This document shows, one piece after another, positions 51,178 to 59,953 of a stretch of DNA of 64,000 nt. The stretch comes from Bog-756 sp963756515 (lineage in GTDB: Bacteria > Actinomycetota > Acidimicrobiia > Acidimicrobiales > RAAP-2): NCBI GenBank assembly GCA_963756515.1, contig CAVWNV010000010.1:115561-179560 (forward strand). The letters run 5' to 3'. Position numbers and translations under genes: made by a program. The notes below the pieces were generated by a model. That model had not been told where the DNA came from, did not search any database, and saw only the letters and a list, made by a program, of their open reading frames with translations. Every line of letters starts with the position of its first letter. Within the stretch, counting starts at the first letter, position 1.

Positions 51178-51719
51178 TGCCCAGCCCCACCGATGACCCC
51201 AGCCGCACTCCGAGCAGCACCGACCTCGACGACATCGGGACGTGGTCCCTGGCCGAGATCCGGTCCATGCGCACGCAGAGCCAACATTCCGAGCAGGCCC
51301 TGTCGTACCTCCGCAAGCTCATCCAGGGCCGCTTGGACATCGTCCACACCTACCTCGAGCACCCCGGTTCGGACGCGCTGCGAGATCTCGGCTCCCTGGT
51401 CAACGACCTGCCGGGCATCTTGTCCTCGGGACCGGGCCGACCGGCCGGCAGCGGCCATCTGCCCCAGCTGCTGTCACCCGACACCGAGGAGGCCGATCTC
51501 ACGGCCGAGCTCGACGGCATCCTGGGGGCCGACCAGATCGTCACGCTGGCCGACATGGACGTCGACAAACTGTCGGACGTGGCCGGCCGCCTCGAGGTGC
51601 TCGAGAAGCGGGTGTCGGCCGACCGGCGGGCCCTGCACGAGCGCATCGACGCCCTCCAGGCCGAACTGGTCGAGCGCCACAAGACCGGTCGGGCATCGGT
51701 CGACGGCCTCCTGTCGTGA
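51177..51719 (+). CDS. rsiG: RsiG-like anti-sigma factor with two c-di-GMP motifs
   Basis: A 180-residue largely helical protein resembling RsiG, the actinobacterial c-di-GMP-dependent anti-sigma factor of WhiG. The binding motif E-x3-S-x2-R-x3-Q-x3-D is exact in EQALSYLRKLIQGRLD (about residues 38-53). A second copy, EKRVSADRRALHERID, fits except that Gln is His. In Streptomyces RsiG both helices of the antiparallel coiled coil carry the motif, while a single-motif Rubrobacter form binds as a dimer. The spacing region between is Pro/Gly-rich. The ATG overlaps the protease stop, and the XRE gene overlaps its stop (GTGA). The sigma factor partner is not in this window. Confidence 0.8.
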   Translation: MPSPTDDPSRTPSSTDLDDIGTWSLAEIRSMRTQSQHSEQALSYLRKLIQGRLDIVHTYLEHPGSDALRDLGSLVNDLPGILSSGPGRPAGSGHLPQLLSPDTEEADLTAELDGILGADQIVTLADMDVDKLSDVAGRLEVLEKRVSADRRALHERIDALQAELVERHKTGRASVDGLLS

Positions 51720-52201
51720 GAGAACCGGCCCACGTCGAGGGGGCCCAGTTCGTGAACGAGCTCGGCTCGTTCATCCGCGAGCAGCGGAGCTCGGCCCGTC
51801 TCTCGCTCCGGCGGCTCTCGGAGCTGGCCGGCATCTCCAATCCGTACCTGAGCCAGATCGAACGGGGTCTCCGGCGACCCTCGGCGGAGATCCTCCAGCA
51901 GATCGCCAAGGCCCTCCGGATCTCGGCCGAGACCCTCTATGTGCACGCCGGCATCCTCGAGCGCCCGGACGGTGATACCGACCTGTCCCGGCACATCTTC
52001 GCCGACCATCACCTGACCGAAGAGCAGCGCCAGGCCATGATGCGGATCTACCTCTCGTTCCGCCACGAGAACGAGGATCAGGCCGCCGCCGACCTCAACC
52101 GCACCCCGGCCGAAGCGGTCCCGGCATCGTCCCAGGCCAGCGGGCCGACCGGTGCAGTCTCGGCCCCGGAAGCCAACGGATCCACCCCGCTCGCCGGCTG
52201 A
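51716..52201 (+). CDS. XRE-family regulator
   Basis: A 161-residue protein. The N-terminal HTH is FIREQRSSARLSLRRLSELA followed by GISNPYLSQIERGLRRPSAE; a linker region (ISAETLYVHAGIL) follows. The C-terminal part has LTEEQRQAMMRIYLSFRHEN and an unstructured tail. It is translationally coupled to the RsiG-like gene, an arrangement that suggests joint control of development or stress, though this is inferred. The GTG at 51716 is preferred to earlier starts that overlap the rsiG-like coding region. Confidence 0.85.
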   Translation: MREPAHVEGAQFVNELGSFIREQRSSARLSLRRLSELAGISNPYLSQIERGLRRPSAEILQQIAKALRISAETLYVHAGILERPDGDTDLSRHIFADHHLTEEQRQAMMRIYLSFRHENEDQAAADLNRTPAEAVPASSQASGPTGAVSAPEANGSTPLAG

Positions 52202-52231
52202 CCGGGGCCGGCCGGTAGGCTCCCGAGGGCG

Positions 52232-53494
52232 ATGAGGCGTCTGGCTGTACTCTCCCTGCACACCTCGCCCCTGGCCCAACCGGGCACCGGGGACGGGGGC
52301 GGCATGAACGTCTACGTGCGCGAGCTGTCCTCGGCGCTGGCCCGGACCGGGGTGGCCTGTGACGTCTTCACCCGGGCGTGGTCCGACGACCTGGCCGCCG
52401 TGGTCGACATCGAGCCCGGTTTCCGCGTGCACCACATCTCGGCCGGCCCGCCGGCGCCCATGGCCAAAGAGGCCCTGCCTCACGTGGTCGACGAGTTCGC
52501 CGACGGGGTGCTGAAGGCCATGCAGGCCTCCGAAGGTCTGGGTACGGAGTGGGATGTTCCCTTCGATGCCGTCCACGCCAACTACTGGCTGAGCGGCCTG
52601 GCCGGCCACATCATCAAGCACCGGCTGAACCTGCCGCTCGTCTCCACCTTCCACACGCTGGACCGGGTCAAGGCCGAGGCCAGCCCGGAGGAGGTCGAGG
52701 CGGACGAGCCCCATCGTCGGGCCGAGGCCGAGGCCACCATCATCCGGTGTTCGGACACCGTCCTGGCCTCCTGCTCGGTGGAGGCGACCCAGATCTCCGA
52801 GCTCTACGGCGCCGACCCCACCCGGATCCGGATCGTGGCCCCCGGCGTGGACCACGCCTTCTTCGGCCCCGGGGACCGCACCCAGGCCCGTCGTGCCCTC
52901 GGACTTCCCCGGCGGGGACCGCTGCTCCTCTTCGTCGGTCGGATCCAACCCCTGAAAGGTGTGGCGGTGGCGGTCCGCACCCTGGCCTCCCTCCGGGGCG
53001 ACCACCCCGACGCCCGGCTGGTGATCGTGGGTGGGCCCAGCGGGCCGCAGGGAGAGGCCGAGCTGGCCAGGACGGAGGCGCTGGTGGAGGAGCTCGGACT
53101 CGCCGGTCGGGTGGTATTCGTCCCTCCCCAGGCCCACGAGCTTCTGTCGACCTACTACCGGGCCAGCGACGTCTGCCTGGTCCCGAGCCGATCCGAGTCC
53201 TTCGGCCTGGTGGCGCTCGAGGCCGCGGCGTGCGGGACGCCGGTGGTGGCGTCCGACGTCGGCGGCCTCCGCAGTCTCATCGATCACGGGCGGACCGGTT
53301 TCCTGGTCGATGAGCCGAGCCCCGAGGCCTTCGCCGCCTGGGTCCGCCAGATCCTGGCCGAGCCGCTGCTGGCCGAACGCCTCAGCACCGGTGCGGTCCT
53401 ACGGGCGCGGCGCTACACGTGGGCGCGGGCCGCTCATCTCCTGCGTGAGATCTACGGCGATCTCACCGCCGGCCGACTCGTCGAGTGCTCGTGA
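52232..53494 (+). CDS. mshA: D-inositol-3-phosphate glycosyltransferase
   Basis: A 420-residue GT4 glycosyltransferase for the first step of mycothiol synthesis, transfer of GlcNAc from UDP-GlcNAc to inositol 3-phosphate. The family N-terminus is LHTSPLAQPGTGDGGGMNVY. Later marks are VHANYWLSGLAGHIIKHRLN, LFVGRIQPLKGVAVAVR and the donor site PSRSESFGLVALEAAACGTP. The neighbouring YbjN-like gene overlaps its end, as in mycobacteria. Mycothiol is the thiol buffer of actinobacteria. Confidence 0.93.
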   Translation: MRRLAVLSLHTSPLAQPGTGDGGGMNVYVRELSSALARTGVACDVFTRAWSDDLAAVVDIEPGFRVHHISAGPPAPMAKEALPHVVDEFADGVLKAMQASEGLGTEWDVPFDAVHANYWLSGLAGHIIKHRLNLPLVSTFHTLDRVKAEASPEEVEADEPHRRAEAEATIIRCSDTVLASCSVEATQISELYGADPTRIRIVAPGVDHAFFGPGDRTQARRALGLPRRGPLLLFVGRIQPLKGVAVAVRTLASLRGDHPDARLVIVGGPSGPQGEAELARTEALVEELGLAGRVVFVPPQAHELLSTYYRASDVCLVPSRSESFGLVALEAAACGTPVVASDVGGLRSLIDHGRTGFLVDEPSPEAFAAWVRQILAEPLLAERLSTGAVLRARRYTWARAAHLLREIYGDLTAGRLVECS

Positions 53495-54009
53495 CCGATC
53501 GCTGGAGCGGCATCCTCGGGCCGGAGGAGCGGGCCGCTGTCTGCGCCGTGATCGACGAGTGGGGCCGTCGGGAACTGGCCGAAGGTCAGGCCGTGGTGGC
53601 GGTCGACCGCCAGGCCGGTGGTGACCCCGTGACCGGTGCGCCCCGCTGGTACCTGCGACTCCGCGGCGACGAGAAGGAGTTCGTGACCGTCTGGCTGACC
53701 CTTCGGCAGCGGACCCTCCATCACGAGACCCAGTTCATGCCCGGTCCCGAGACCAACATCGAGGCCACCTGGGAGTACCTGCTCAAGAAGAACGCCGATC
53801 TGATGGGCATGTGCTTCGCCCTGGGGCCGGAGGAGGCCGTGTACCTGGTCGGTCGGGTCCCGGTCGAGCAGGTGGACGACCTCGAGCTGGACCGCATCAT
53901 GGGTGCCTCGCTGGCCTACACCGACGAGTGCTTCCCGACGGCCATGGCCATCGGTTACGAGGGTCGGTACCGCCGCCGGCCTCCGTCGCAGCGCACCGCC
54001 ACGGCATGA
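53491..54009 (+). CDS. YbjN-domain protein
   Basis: A 172-residue protein with the YbjN / type III chaperone-like fold: FVTVWLTLRQRTLHHETQFM, then NIEATWEYLLKKNADLMGMC, then AVYLVGRVPVEQVDDLELDR and the helix MGASLAYTDECFPTAMAIG. The same gene follows mshA in mycobacteria, so the position is conserved; its role is unknown. GTG 53491 overlaps the mshA stop; GTG 53485 is an alternative. Confidence 0.88.
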   Translation: MTDRWSGILGPEERAAVCAVIDEWGRRELAEGQAVVAVDRQAGGDPVTGAPRWYLRLRGDEKEFVTVWLTLRQRTLHHETQFMPGPETNIEATWEYLLKKNADLMGMCFALGPEEAVYLVGRVPVEQVDDLELDRIMGASLAYTDECFPTAMAIGYEGRYRRRPPSQRTATA

Positions 54010-54100
54010 CGCCGGCCGCCTGACCACCCGGCGTTGCCACGCGCCGCGATCGGGCCGCTCTACCCGGCCGCCCGGATGGCCACTGGTAGCGTCTCCTCGC

Positions 54101-54892
54101 ATGGCGCCGAGGCTTCTGATCGTGGGTGGAGGATCGATGGGCACCGCCCTTCTCGGTGGCCTCATCGGCGGCGGTTGGGCTCCGGCGCCGGACCTGGCCG
54201 TGTCCGATCCCGACCCCGAGGTCCGCCGTCGCCTGGCCGAGCGACACCCGGGGCTCGAGGTGGTGGACACCCCGGTCGCGGCCGATTCAGCTCTGTTGGC
54301 GGTCAAGCCGGATGTGGCCGAGTCGGTCCTGCGCACCCTGGCCGGAGTGGGTGTCCGACGCGTGCTCTCCATCGTGGCCGGACTCTCGACGGCCCGGCTG
54401 GAGGCCGCGCTCGGCCCCGGCGACGTGGTGGTCCGCGCCATGCCCAACACTCCGGCCCTCCTCGGTGCCGGAGTGGCCGGCATGTCGGGGGGGAGCACGG
54501 CCACCGCCGACGATCTGGAGTGGGCCGAAGGGATCCTCCGTTCGGTGGGTGAGGTGGTCCGCCTGCCCGAGCGCCACCTCGATGCGGTCACGGCCGTCTC
54601 CGGGTCGGGACCGGCGTACGTCTTCCTGGTGGCCGAGGCGCTCATCGACGCGGGTGTGACGGCCGGGCTGACCCGCGGGGTCAGCCGGCAGTTGGTGGTG
54701 GCCACCATGCTCGGCGCGGCCCGCATGATGGCCGAGTCCGACGAGGAGCCCGGCGACCTCCGGGCCGCGGTCACGTCGCCGGGGGGCACCACTGCTGCTG
54801 CCGTCCGCACGCTCGAGTTCAAAGCGGTGCGGTCGGCCTTCATCGAGGCGGTGGCGGCGGCCACCGAGCGCTCCCGCCAGCTCGGTCGATGA
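54101..54892 (+). CDS. proC: pyrroline-5-carboxylate reductase
   Basis: A 263-residue P5C reductase, the last step of proline synthesis. The NAD(P) motif is LLIVGGGSMGTALLGGLIGG. The family signature is VSGSGPAYVFLVAEALIDAG followed by VTAGLTRGVSRQL. VVRAMPNTPALLGAGVAGMS is the substrate-side motif. The C-terminus has SPGGTTAAAVRTLE. The ATG at 54101 matches the family N-terminus. Confidence 0.94.
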   Translation: MAPRLLIVGGGSMGTALLGGLIGGGWAPAPDLAVSDPDPEVRRRLAERHPGLEVVDTPVAADSALLAVKPDVAESVLRTLAGVGVRRVLSIVAGLSTARLEAALGPGDVVVRAMPNTPALLGAGVAGMSGGSTATADDLEWAEGILRSVGEVVRLPERHLDAVTAVSGSGPAYVFLVAEALIDAGVTAGLTRGVSRQLVVATMLGAARMMAESDEEPGDLRAAVTSPGGTTAAAVRTLEFKAVRSAFIEAVAAATERSRQLGR

Positions 54893-54904
54893 GGCCCCGG
54901 GTGG

Positions 54905-55885
54905 TTGACCTCCGTCCGGCGGCCGAGGCCCGGGTCCGCGCCGGCAACTGAACCGGCGGACCTGTCCGTGCTCCCCCCGACCGACCCACCGGCGATCTAC
55001 TTCCTCTCCGACTACGGCACCGGGGACGAGTTCGTGGGCGTGGTCCACGCCGTCCTCCAGCGGCTGGCACCGTCGGTCCCGGTGATCGACCTGTCCCACC
55101 AGATCCCGCCCTTCGACGTGGCCGCGGCCGCCGCCATGTTGGTCCGGTCGGGCCCGCACCTCGGGGCCGGGGTGGTCATGGCCGTCGTCGACCCCGGGGT
55201 CGGCACCGATCGACGGGCCGTGGCCCTGGCCGTGGCCGTGGACCAACCCGGGCCCTCGTGGCTGGTGGGTCCGGACAACGGTCTGCTGGCGCCGGTGGGC
55301 CAGGCGTTCGGGGGGATACGGTTGGCCATCGACCTCGACCCGGGACGGGGCGGCGAGGGCCGTCCGACAGGAACGTTCGACGGGCGGGACGTGTTCGGGC
55401 CGGCCGCGGCCCACCTGGCCGTGGGCGGCCGGCCCCGGGACCTCGGTCCGGAGGTCGATCCCTCCACGCTGGTCCCGCTGCCCTCGATGCACGCGGTGCG
55501 GCCCGAGGCCGACGGGTCGGGCCTGGTCACCGATGTGGAGTGGATCGACCGCTTCGGCAACGCCCAGCTGCGGATCGGCCCCGCCGCCTTGACCGGGCTC
55601 GGACTCACCGTGGGCGCAGTCGCCTGGGTGACGGTGCCATCGGCGACGCCGATCGGGGCCGCGGCCGGGACGAAAGGAACGGTCCGGACCGACCCGGCCC
55701 GTCCCGCCCGTTGGGTCGGGGCATTCGGGCAGCTGGCCCCGGGTGAGCTCGGCCTGCTGGTGGACGCCAACGGACGCATGGCCCTGGTGTTGGACCGGGC
55801 CCCGGCGGCCCCGGCCCTCGGTCTCACCGGCCCCGGCGCCATGGTGCACATCGCCGGCTCCCCACCGGTCGGGGCCGAGGGCTGA
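54905..55885 (+). CDS. SAM hydroxide adenosyltransferase (DUF62 family)
   Basis: A protein of up to 326 residues in the fluorinase/SAM hydroxide adenosyltransferase family, which splits S-adenosylmethionine into adenosine and methionine. Motifs are IYFLSDYGTGDEFVGVVHAV, VIDLSHQIPPFDVAAAAAML, VVDPGVGTDRRAVALAV, GPDNGLLAP, GRDVFGPAAAHLAVG and WIDRFGNAQLRIG. No fluorinase-specific loop is seen. The TTG at 54905 and the GTG at 54968 are both possible starts; the conserved region begins at the second. Confidence 0.88.
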   Translation: MTSVRRPRPGSAPATEPADLSVLPPTDPPAIYFLSDYGTGDEFVGVVHAVLQRLAPSVPVIDLSHQIPPFDVAAAAAMLVRSGPHLGAGVVMAVVDPGVGTDRRAVALAVAVDQPGPSWLVGPDNGLLAPVGQAFGGIRLAIDLDPGRGGEGRPTGTFDGRDVFGPAAAHLAVGGRPRDLGPEVDPSTLVPLPSMHAVRPEADGSGLVTDVEWIDRFGNAQLRIGPAALTGLGLTVGAVAWVTVPSATPIGAAAGTKGTVRTDPARPARWVGAFGQLAPGELGLLVDANGRMALVLDRAPAAPALGLTGPGAMVHIAGSPPVGAEG

Positions 55886-55942
55886 GTTCGACGACGAGGT
55901 CCGGTTTTCCGCCGTCGGGCCGTGGGTCCTACGATCCGGTGC

Positions 55943-56692
55943 GTGCCGCATCGCCCGAATCCGCCCGCGCCCGGCCCCAAGGCCGGGCCGCCCGCCGCCG
56001 GCACCCGGCGCATCCCCGAGGCCACCGTGACGCGGCTCCCCGTCTACCAGCGGATCCTCGAGGAACTGCTCCGATCGGGCACCACCACGGTGTCGTCCGA
56101 GCTCCTGGCTGCCTCGGCCCGGGTCAACGCGGCCAAGGTGCGCAAGGACCTCTCCCTCCTGGGGTCGTTCGGAACCCGTGGCGCCGGCTATGACGCGGCC
56201 TTCCTCATCGAGCAGATCGACCGGCAGCTCGGCCTGGACCGGGTGTGGCGGGTGGTCATCGCCGGCATCGGGAACCTGGGGCGGGCGCTGGCCCGGTCGC
56301 AGGGCTTCGCGGCCCGGAACTTCGACGTGGTGGCGTTGCTCGACACCGATCCGGCCATCATCGGCGAACGGGTCGACGACGTCGAGGTCCGCCACCCCGA
56401 CGACCTTCCGGTGATCGCGGCCGAGTACCCGCTGGCCATCGGCGTCATCACCACGCCGGCGTCGGTGGCCCAACGGGTGGCGGACACCATGGTCGGCGCC
56501 GGCGTGCGTTCGATCCTGAACTTCGCCCCGCAGGTCCTCGAGGTCCCGTCCGACGTCCTGTTGCGCTACGTCGACCTCAGCATCGAGCTGCAGGTCATGA
56601 GCTTCTACCAGTCCCGGCTGGCCGACGTCTCCGGCGACGCCGGCATGCCGGGGATCCGCTCGGTCGGACTGAGCGGCAACTCGAGCGAGTGA
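55943..56692 (+). CDS. rex: redox-sensing repressor Rex
   Basis: A 249-residue Rex protein that senses NADH/NAD. The winged helix is VSSELLAASARVNAAKVRKD, with LSLLGSFGTRGAGYD after it. The Rossmann motif is VVIAGIGNLGRALARSQG. The dimer helix at the end has DLSIELQVMSFYQSRLADVS. It normally represses respiratory genes when NADH is high. It sits directly upstream of hemA as in Streptomyces. I did not find a clear Rex operator (TTGTGAA-type dyad) in the 245 bp before hemA. Confidence 0.94.
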   Translation: MPHRPNPPAPGPKAGPPAAGTRRIPEATVTRLPVYQRILEELLRSGTTTVSSELLAASARVNAAKVRKDLSLLGSFGTRGAGYDAAFLIEQIDRQLGLDRVWRVVIAGIGNLGRALARSQGFAARNFDVVALLDTDPAIIGERVDDVEVRHPDDLPVIAAEYPLAIGVITTPASVAQRVADTMVGAGVRSILNFAPQVLEVPSDVLLRYVDLSIELQVMSFYQSRLADVSGDAGMPGIRSVGLSGNSSE

Positions 56693-56937
56693 GCCCGGGC
56701 GGCCCGGCTTGTGGGCCGCTTCCCGGCCCCGAGGCCGGTGGGCACGGTCATCGACCCGATTGGCGGGGGCCGCACCGGGCCGTCATGCTGGACCTTCTGG
56801 CTACGCGCCGTGGGAATCCGGCGTGATCCCGCCTACGCTGGACGGGTGGACCGGAGCCCGCAGCGCCAACACCGATCGAGGCTGAGTGACCACGTGAAGC
56901 ATCAGGCGAATCAGGCCAGGGAAGAGATGGCCACCAC

Positions 56938-58221
56938 GTGTCGGTGATCGTCGTGGGCCTCGAGCAGCGCCATTCACCGCTGGACCTGCTGGAGAGGGTG
57001 GCGGTGAACGAGGCGGCCCTGCCCAAGGCCCTGGGCCGGCTGCGGGACCAGTCCAACCTGTCCGAGGCCGTCATCCTCTCCACCTGCCTGCGTACCGAGG
57101 TCTACGCTGTGGTGGAGCGGTTCCACGACGGCGTGGCCGAGCTGCAGGAGTTTCTGGCCACCATCAGCGGGAGCCCGGTCGACGTGCTGGCCGAGCACCT
57201 CACCGTGCGGTTCGACGACGACGTGACGAACCACCTCTTCACCGTGGCCGCCGGCCTCGATTCCGCCGTGGTCGGTGAGTCCGAGGTCCTGGGCCAGGTC
57301 CGACGGGCCTGGGAGAGGGCGCAACAGGACCGGGTGTCCGGGCCGGTGCTCGGGGCCCTGTTCCGCCACGCCGTGGAGACCGGCAAGCGGGTCCGGTCGG
57401 AGACGTCGATCGCCCGCGGCATCACCTCGCTGTCGCACGGGGCGGTGGCTCTGGCCACCACCCGCCGTCCGGATGGACTGGCCGGGGCCCGGGTGCTGGT
57501 AGTCGGCGCGGGCGAGATGGGCGAGGGGGTGGCCCAGGCACTGGACGGTCACGACCCGGCCGCCGTGGTCATCGCCAACCGCACCGCCGATCGGACCGAG
57601 GCGGTGGTGGCCGGCCTCCCGGCTGGCCTGGCCGCACGGGTCACCACGGCACCGCTCGAGGGACTCGAGGAGCTCGCCGCCGCCGCCGACGTGGTCTTCA
57701 CCTCGGTGGGGACGAGCTCGTCCGTCATCGACCGTCCCATGCTGGAGGCGGCCACGGCCGGACGACCGGCCGACTCGCCCCTGTTGGTCATCGACCTCGG
57801 GGTGCCGCGCAATGTGGACCCCTCGGCGGCCGGGCTCGACGGCGTGGTGCTGCTGGACATGGATGTGCTGCGGGCAGCTGTGGCCGACGCACTCTCGTGC
57901 CGCCAGGAGGAAGTGGAGGATGCCACCCGCATCGTGGACGACGAGGTCGAGCGGTACCGGGTGGCGTCCCGGGCCCGAGACGCGGCCCCGATGGTGTCGG
58001 CCCTCCGGACCCGTGCCGAAGAGGCGCGGCAAGGGGCGTTCGACCGGCAGCGGTCGCGCCGTTCGGACCTCACCGACGCCCAGTGGGAGCAGGTGGACGC
58101 GGTGACCAGGTCCATGGTGGCCAAGCTGCTGCACCAGCCGACGGTGGTACTGAAGGACGCGGCCGGAACCCCCCGGGGCGAGCGGCTGGTCGAGGCGCTC
58201 CGCACGCTCTTCGACCTGTAG
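56938..58221 (+). CDS. hemA: glutamyl-tRNA reductase
   Basis: A 427-residue glutamyl-tRNA reductase, first step of C5 tetrapyrrole synthesis. The catalytic Cys is in ILSTCLRTEVYAVVERFHDG; the residue after it, usually Asn in STCNRTE, is Leu. The NADPH domain has VLVVGAGEMGEGVAQALDGH, and the dimer domain has ARQGAFDRQRSRRSDLTDAQ. GHGVGESEVLGQVRRAW is seen as VVGESEVLGQVRRAWERAQQ. The GTG at 56938 fits the start. It uses Glu-tRNA(Glu) to make glutamate semialdehyde for HemL downstream. Confidence 0.95.
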   Translation: MSVIVVGLEQRHSPLDLLERVAVNEAALPKALGRLRDQSNLSEAVILSTCLRTEVYAVVERFHDGVAELQEFLATISGSPVDVLAEHLTVRFDDDVTNHLFTVAAGLDSAVVGESEVLGQVRRAWERAQQDRVSGPVLGALFRHAVETGKRVRSETSIARGITSLSHGAVALATTRRPDGLAGARVLVVGAGEMGEGVAQALDGHDPAAVVIANRTADRTEAVVAGLPAGLAARVTTAPLEGLEELAAAADVVFTSVGTSSSVIDRPMLEAATAGRPADSPLLVIDLGVPRNVDPSAAGLDGVVLLDMDVLRAAVADALSCRQEEVEDATRIVDDEVERYRVASRARDAAPMVSALRTRAEEARQGAFDRQRSRRSDLTDAQWEQVDAVTRSMVAKLLHQPTVVLKDAAGTPRGERLVEALRTLFDL

Positions 58222-58244
58222 CCGGTGGTCGGGCCACCTGTGCC

Positions 58245-59222
58245 GTGACCGACCGGCCGCTTCTCCGACTGGCGACCCGGTCGTCCCCGCTGGCCCTCTG
58301 GCAGGCCCAACGGGTGTCGGCCCTTCTGGACCGGTCGGGGATCACATCGTCCCTGGTGCTCGTGGAGACGGCCGGTGACCGCCGCCGCGACGTCCCCCTC
58401 GAGGATCTCGGCGGCCAGGGCATCTTCGTGAAGGAGGTGCAGGCAGCCGTGGCCGACGGGAGGGCCGATGCCGCCGTGCACTCGGCCAAGGACCTGCCCG
58501 CCTCGGAGGCGCTGATGGCGCCGGGACTGGTGCTGGCGGCGGTCCCCGAGCGGGCCGATCCGAGTGACCTCCTGGTCGGCGGGACCGTCGACGGCCTACC
58601 CGCCGGGTCGGTGGTGGCCACCGGCTCGGCCCGCCGTCGGGTGCAGCTGGCCAATCTGCGACCCGATCTCACCTTCACCGGACTCCGGGGCAACCTGGCC
58701 ACCCGGCTCGCGGCCGCGGGCACCGGGCCCGTCGCCGCCGTGGTGGTGGCCAAGGCCGCCACCGACCGGCTGGGTTGGTCCCCGCCCGATGGGATGCCCG
58801 TCCAGGTGCTCGGGCCCGAGCAGATGCTGCCCCAGGTCGGCCAGGGGGCGCTGGCCGTCGAGTGCCGCGTCGACGACGGGCCGACCCGCGCCGCGCTGGC
58901 CGCCATCGACGACCCGGCCGTGGGACCGCTCCTCCGGGCCGAGCGGGCGTTCCTGGCCGAGCTGGGCGGAGGGTGCACCTTGCCGGTCGGGGCCTACGCC
59001 GTCTGGTCCGGTTCCGGGGCGCCGTCGATACTGCTCACGGCCATGATGGCGTCGGCCGACGGGGTGGTGGTGATCCGTCATGGTGCCGAGGGTCCCCACC
59101 CCGGTGTCCTCGGCCGGTCGGTGGCCCGGTACCTGCTGGACGAGGCCGGCGGGAGCGATCTGGGCGAGTGGCTCCCGGTGCCGTCGGAGGAACGGCCACC
59201 CAGCCCGTCGGTGGAGCCGTGA
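58245..59222 (+). CDS. hemC: hydroxymethylbilane synthase
   Basis: A 325-residue porphobilinogen deaminase. Motifs are LRLATRSSPLALWQAQRVSA, DLGGQGIFVKEVQAAVADGR, AVHSAKDLPA and VVATGSARRRVQLANLRPDL. The dipyrromethane cofactor is bound by Cys in LGGGCTLPVGAYA. It joins four porphobilinogens into hydroxymethylbilane. The GTG at 58245 follows the hemA stop by 24 bp, and its stop overlaps cobA. Confidence 0.95.
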   Translation: MTDRPLLRLATRSSPLALWQAQRVSALLDRSGITSSLVLVETAGDRRRDVPLEDLGGQGIFVKEVQAAVADGRADAAVHSAKDLPASEALMAPGLVLAAVPERADPSDLLVGGTVDGLPAGSVVATGSARRRVQLANLRPDLTFTGLRGNLATRLAAAGTGPVAAVVVAKAATDRLGWSPPDGMPVQVLGPEQMLPQVGQGALAVECRVDDGPTRAALAAIDDPAVGPLLRAERAFLAELGGGCTLPVGAYAVWSGSGAPSILLTAMMASADGVVVIRHGAEGPHPGVLGRSVARYLLDEAGGSDLGEWLPVPSEERPPSPSVEP

Positions 59223-59953
59223 CGGTCTCGCTGGTCGGCGCCGGGCCCGGCGACCCGGGCCTGCTGACCCGCCGCGGAGCCGAGCTGCTGGCCCGCGCCG
59301 ACGTGGTGATCCACGACCGGCTCGTGAGCCACGAACTGCTCGAGCTGGCCCCGCCCGGCGCCCGTCTCATCGACGTGGGGAAAGCTCCGGGGACCTCGGA
59401 CCGTCAGACCGACATCACCGCCCAGCTCATCGAGTTCGGCCGGACCGGCCAGAACGTGGTCCGACTGAAGGGCGGTGACCCGTTCCTGTTCGGGCGGGGA
59501 GGCGAGGAGGCCGAAGCGCTCGAGCAGGCCGGGGTGGCCTACGAGGTGGTGCCCGGTGTGAGCTCGGCGTTGGCCGTCCCCGCCGCGGCCGGCATTCCGG
59601 TCACGCATCGGGGCCTGGCCAGCTCGGTCACCGTGGTCACCGGTCACATCGGGGACCCCTCCACCCCCGGTGGCGTCGACTGGGACTCCCTCGGCCGGGT
59701 GGGGGGGACGTTGGTGATCCTCATGGGCATGTCCGAGCGGGCCAGGATCTCGGCCGCCCTGGTCGACAGCGGACGCGACCCCGACACGCCCGTGGCGGTG
59801 GTGCACTGGGGGACCACGGCCCGCCAGCAGGTGGTGCGGTCGACACTGGCCGGTCTGGCCGCGGTGGAGCTGCCGGCCCCGTCGGTCATCGTGGTGGGCC
59901 CGGTGGCCGCCATGGACCTCGCCCCCGGGCACGGCGGCGACGGCTCGGGATGA
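59219..59953 (+). CDS. cobA: uroporphyrinogen-III C-methyltransferase
   Basis: A 244-residue SAM-dependent methyltransferase that makes precorrin-2. Motifs are VSLVGAGPGDPGLLTRRGAE, VRLKGGDPFLFGRGGEEAEA, VVPGVSSALAVPAAAGIPVT and HRGLASSVTVVTGH. It branches uroporphyrinogen III to sirohaem and cobalamin. In many actinobacteria it is fused to HemD; here the two are separate, but the genes overlap by four bases (ATGA). The start overlaps the hemC stop. Confidence 0.94.
   Translation: MTVSLVGAGPGDPGLLTRRGAELLARADVVIHDRLVSHELLELAPPGARLIDVGKAPGTSDRQTDITAQLIEFGRTGQNVVRLKGGDPFLFGRGGEEAEALEQAGVAYEVVPGVSSALAVPAAAGIPVTHRGLASSVTVVTGHIGDPSTPGGVDWDSLGRVGGTLVILMGMSERARISAALVDSGRDPDTPVAVVHWGTTARQQVVRSTLAGLAAVELPAPSVIVVGPVAAMDLAPGHGGDGSG

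Noticed and set aside
51350..53287. A 645-codon antisense frame across the RsiG-like, XRE and mshA genes
   Set aside because: Same reason: open only because of GC bias, with no domain resemblance.
54287..56473. A 728-codon antisense frame across proC, the SAM transferase and rex
   Set aside because: It spans three unrelated real genes and has only shadow-type composition.
56693..56937. Search for a Rex operator upstream of hemA
   Set aside because: The best candidate, around GTGACCACGTGAAGC, does not have the expected TTGTGAA dyad symmetry.
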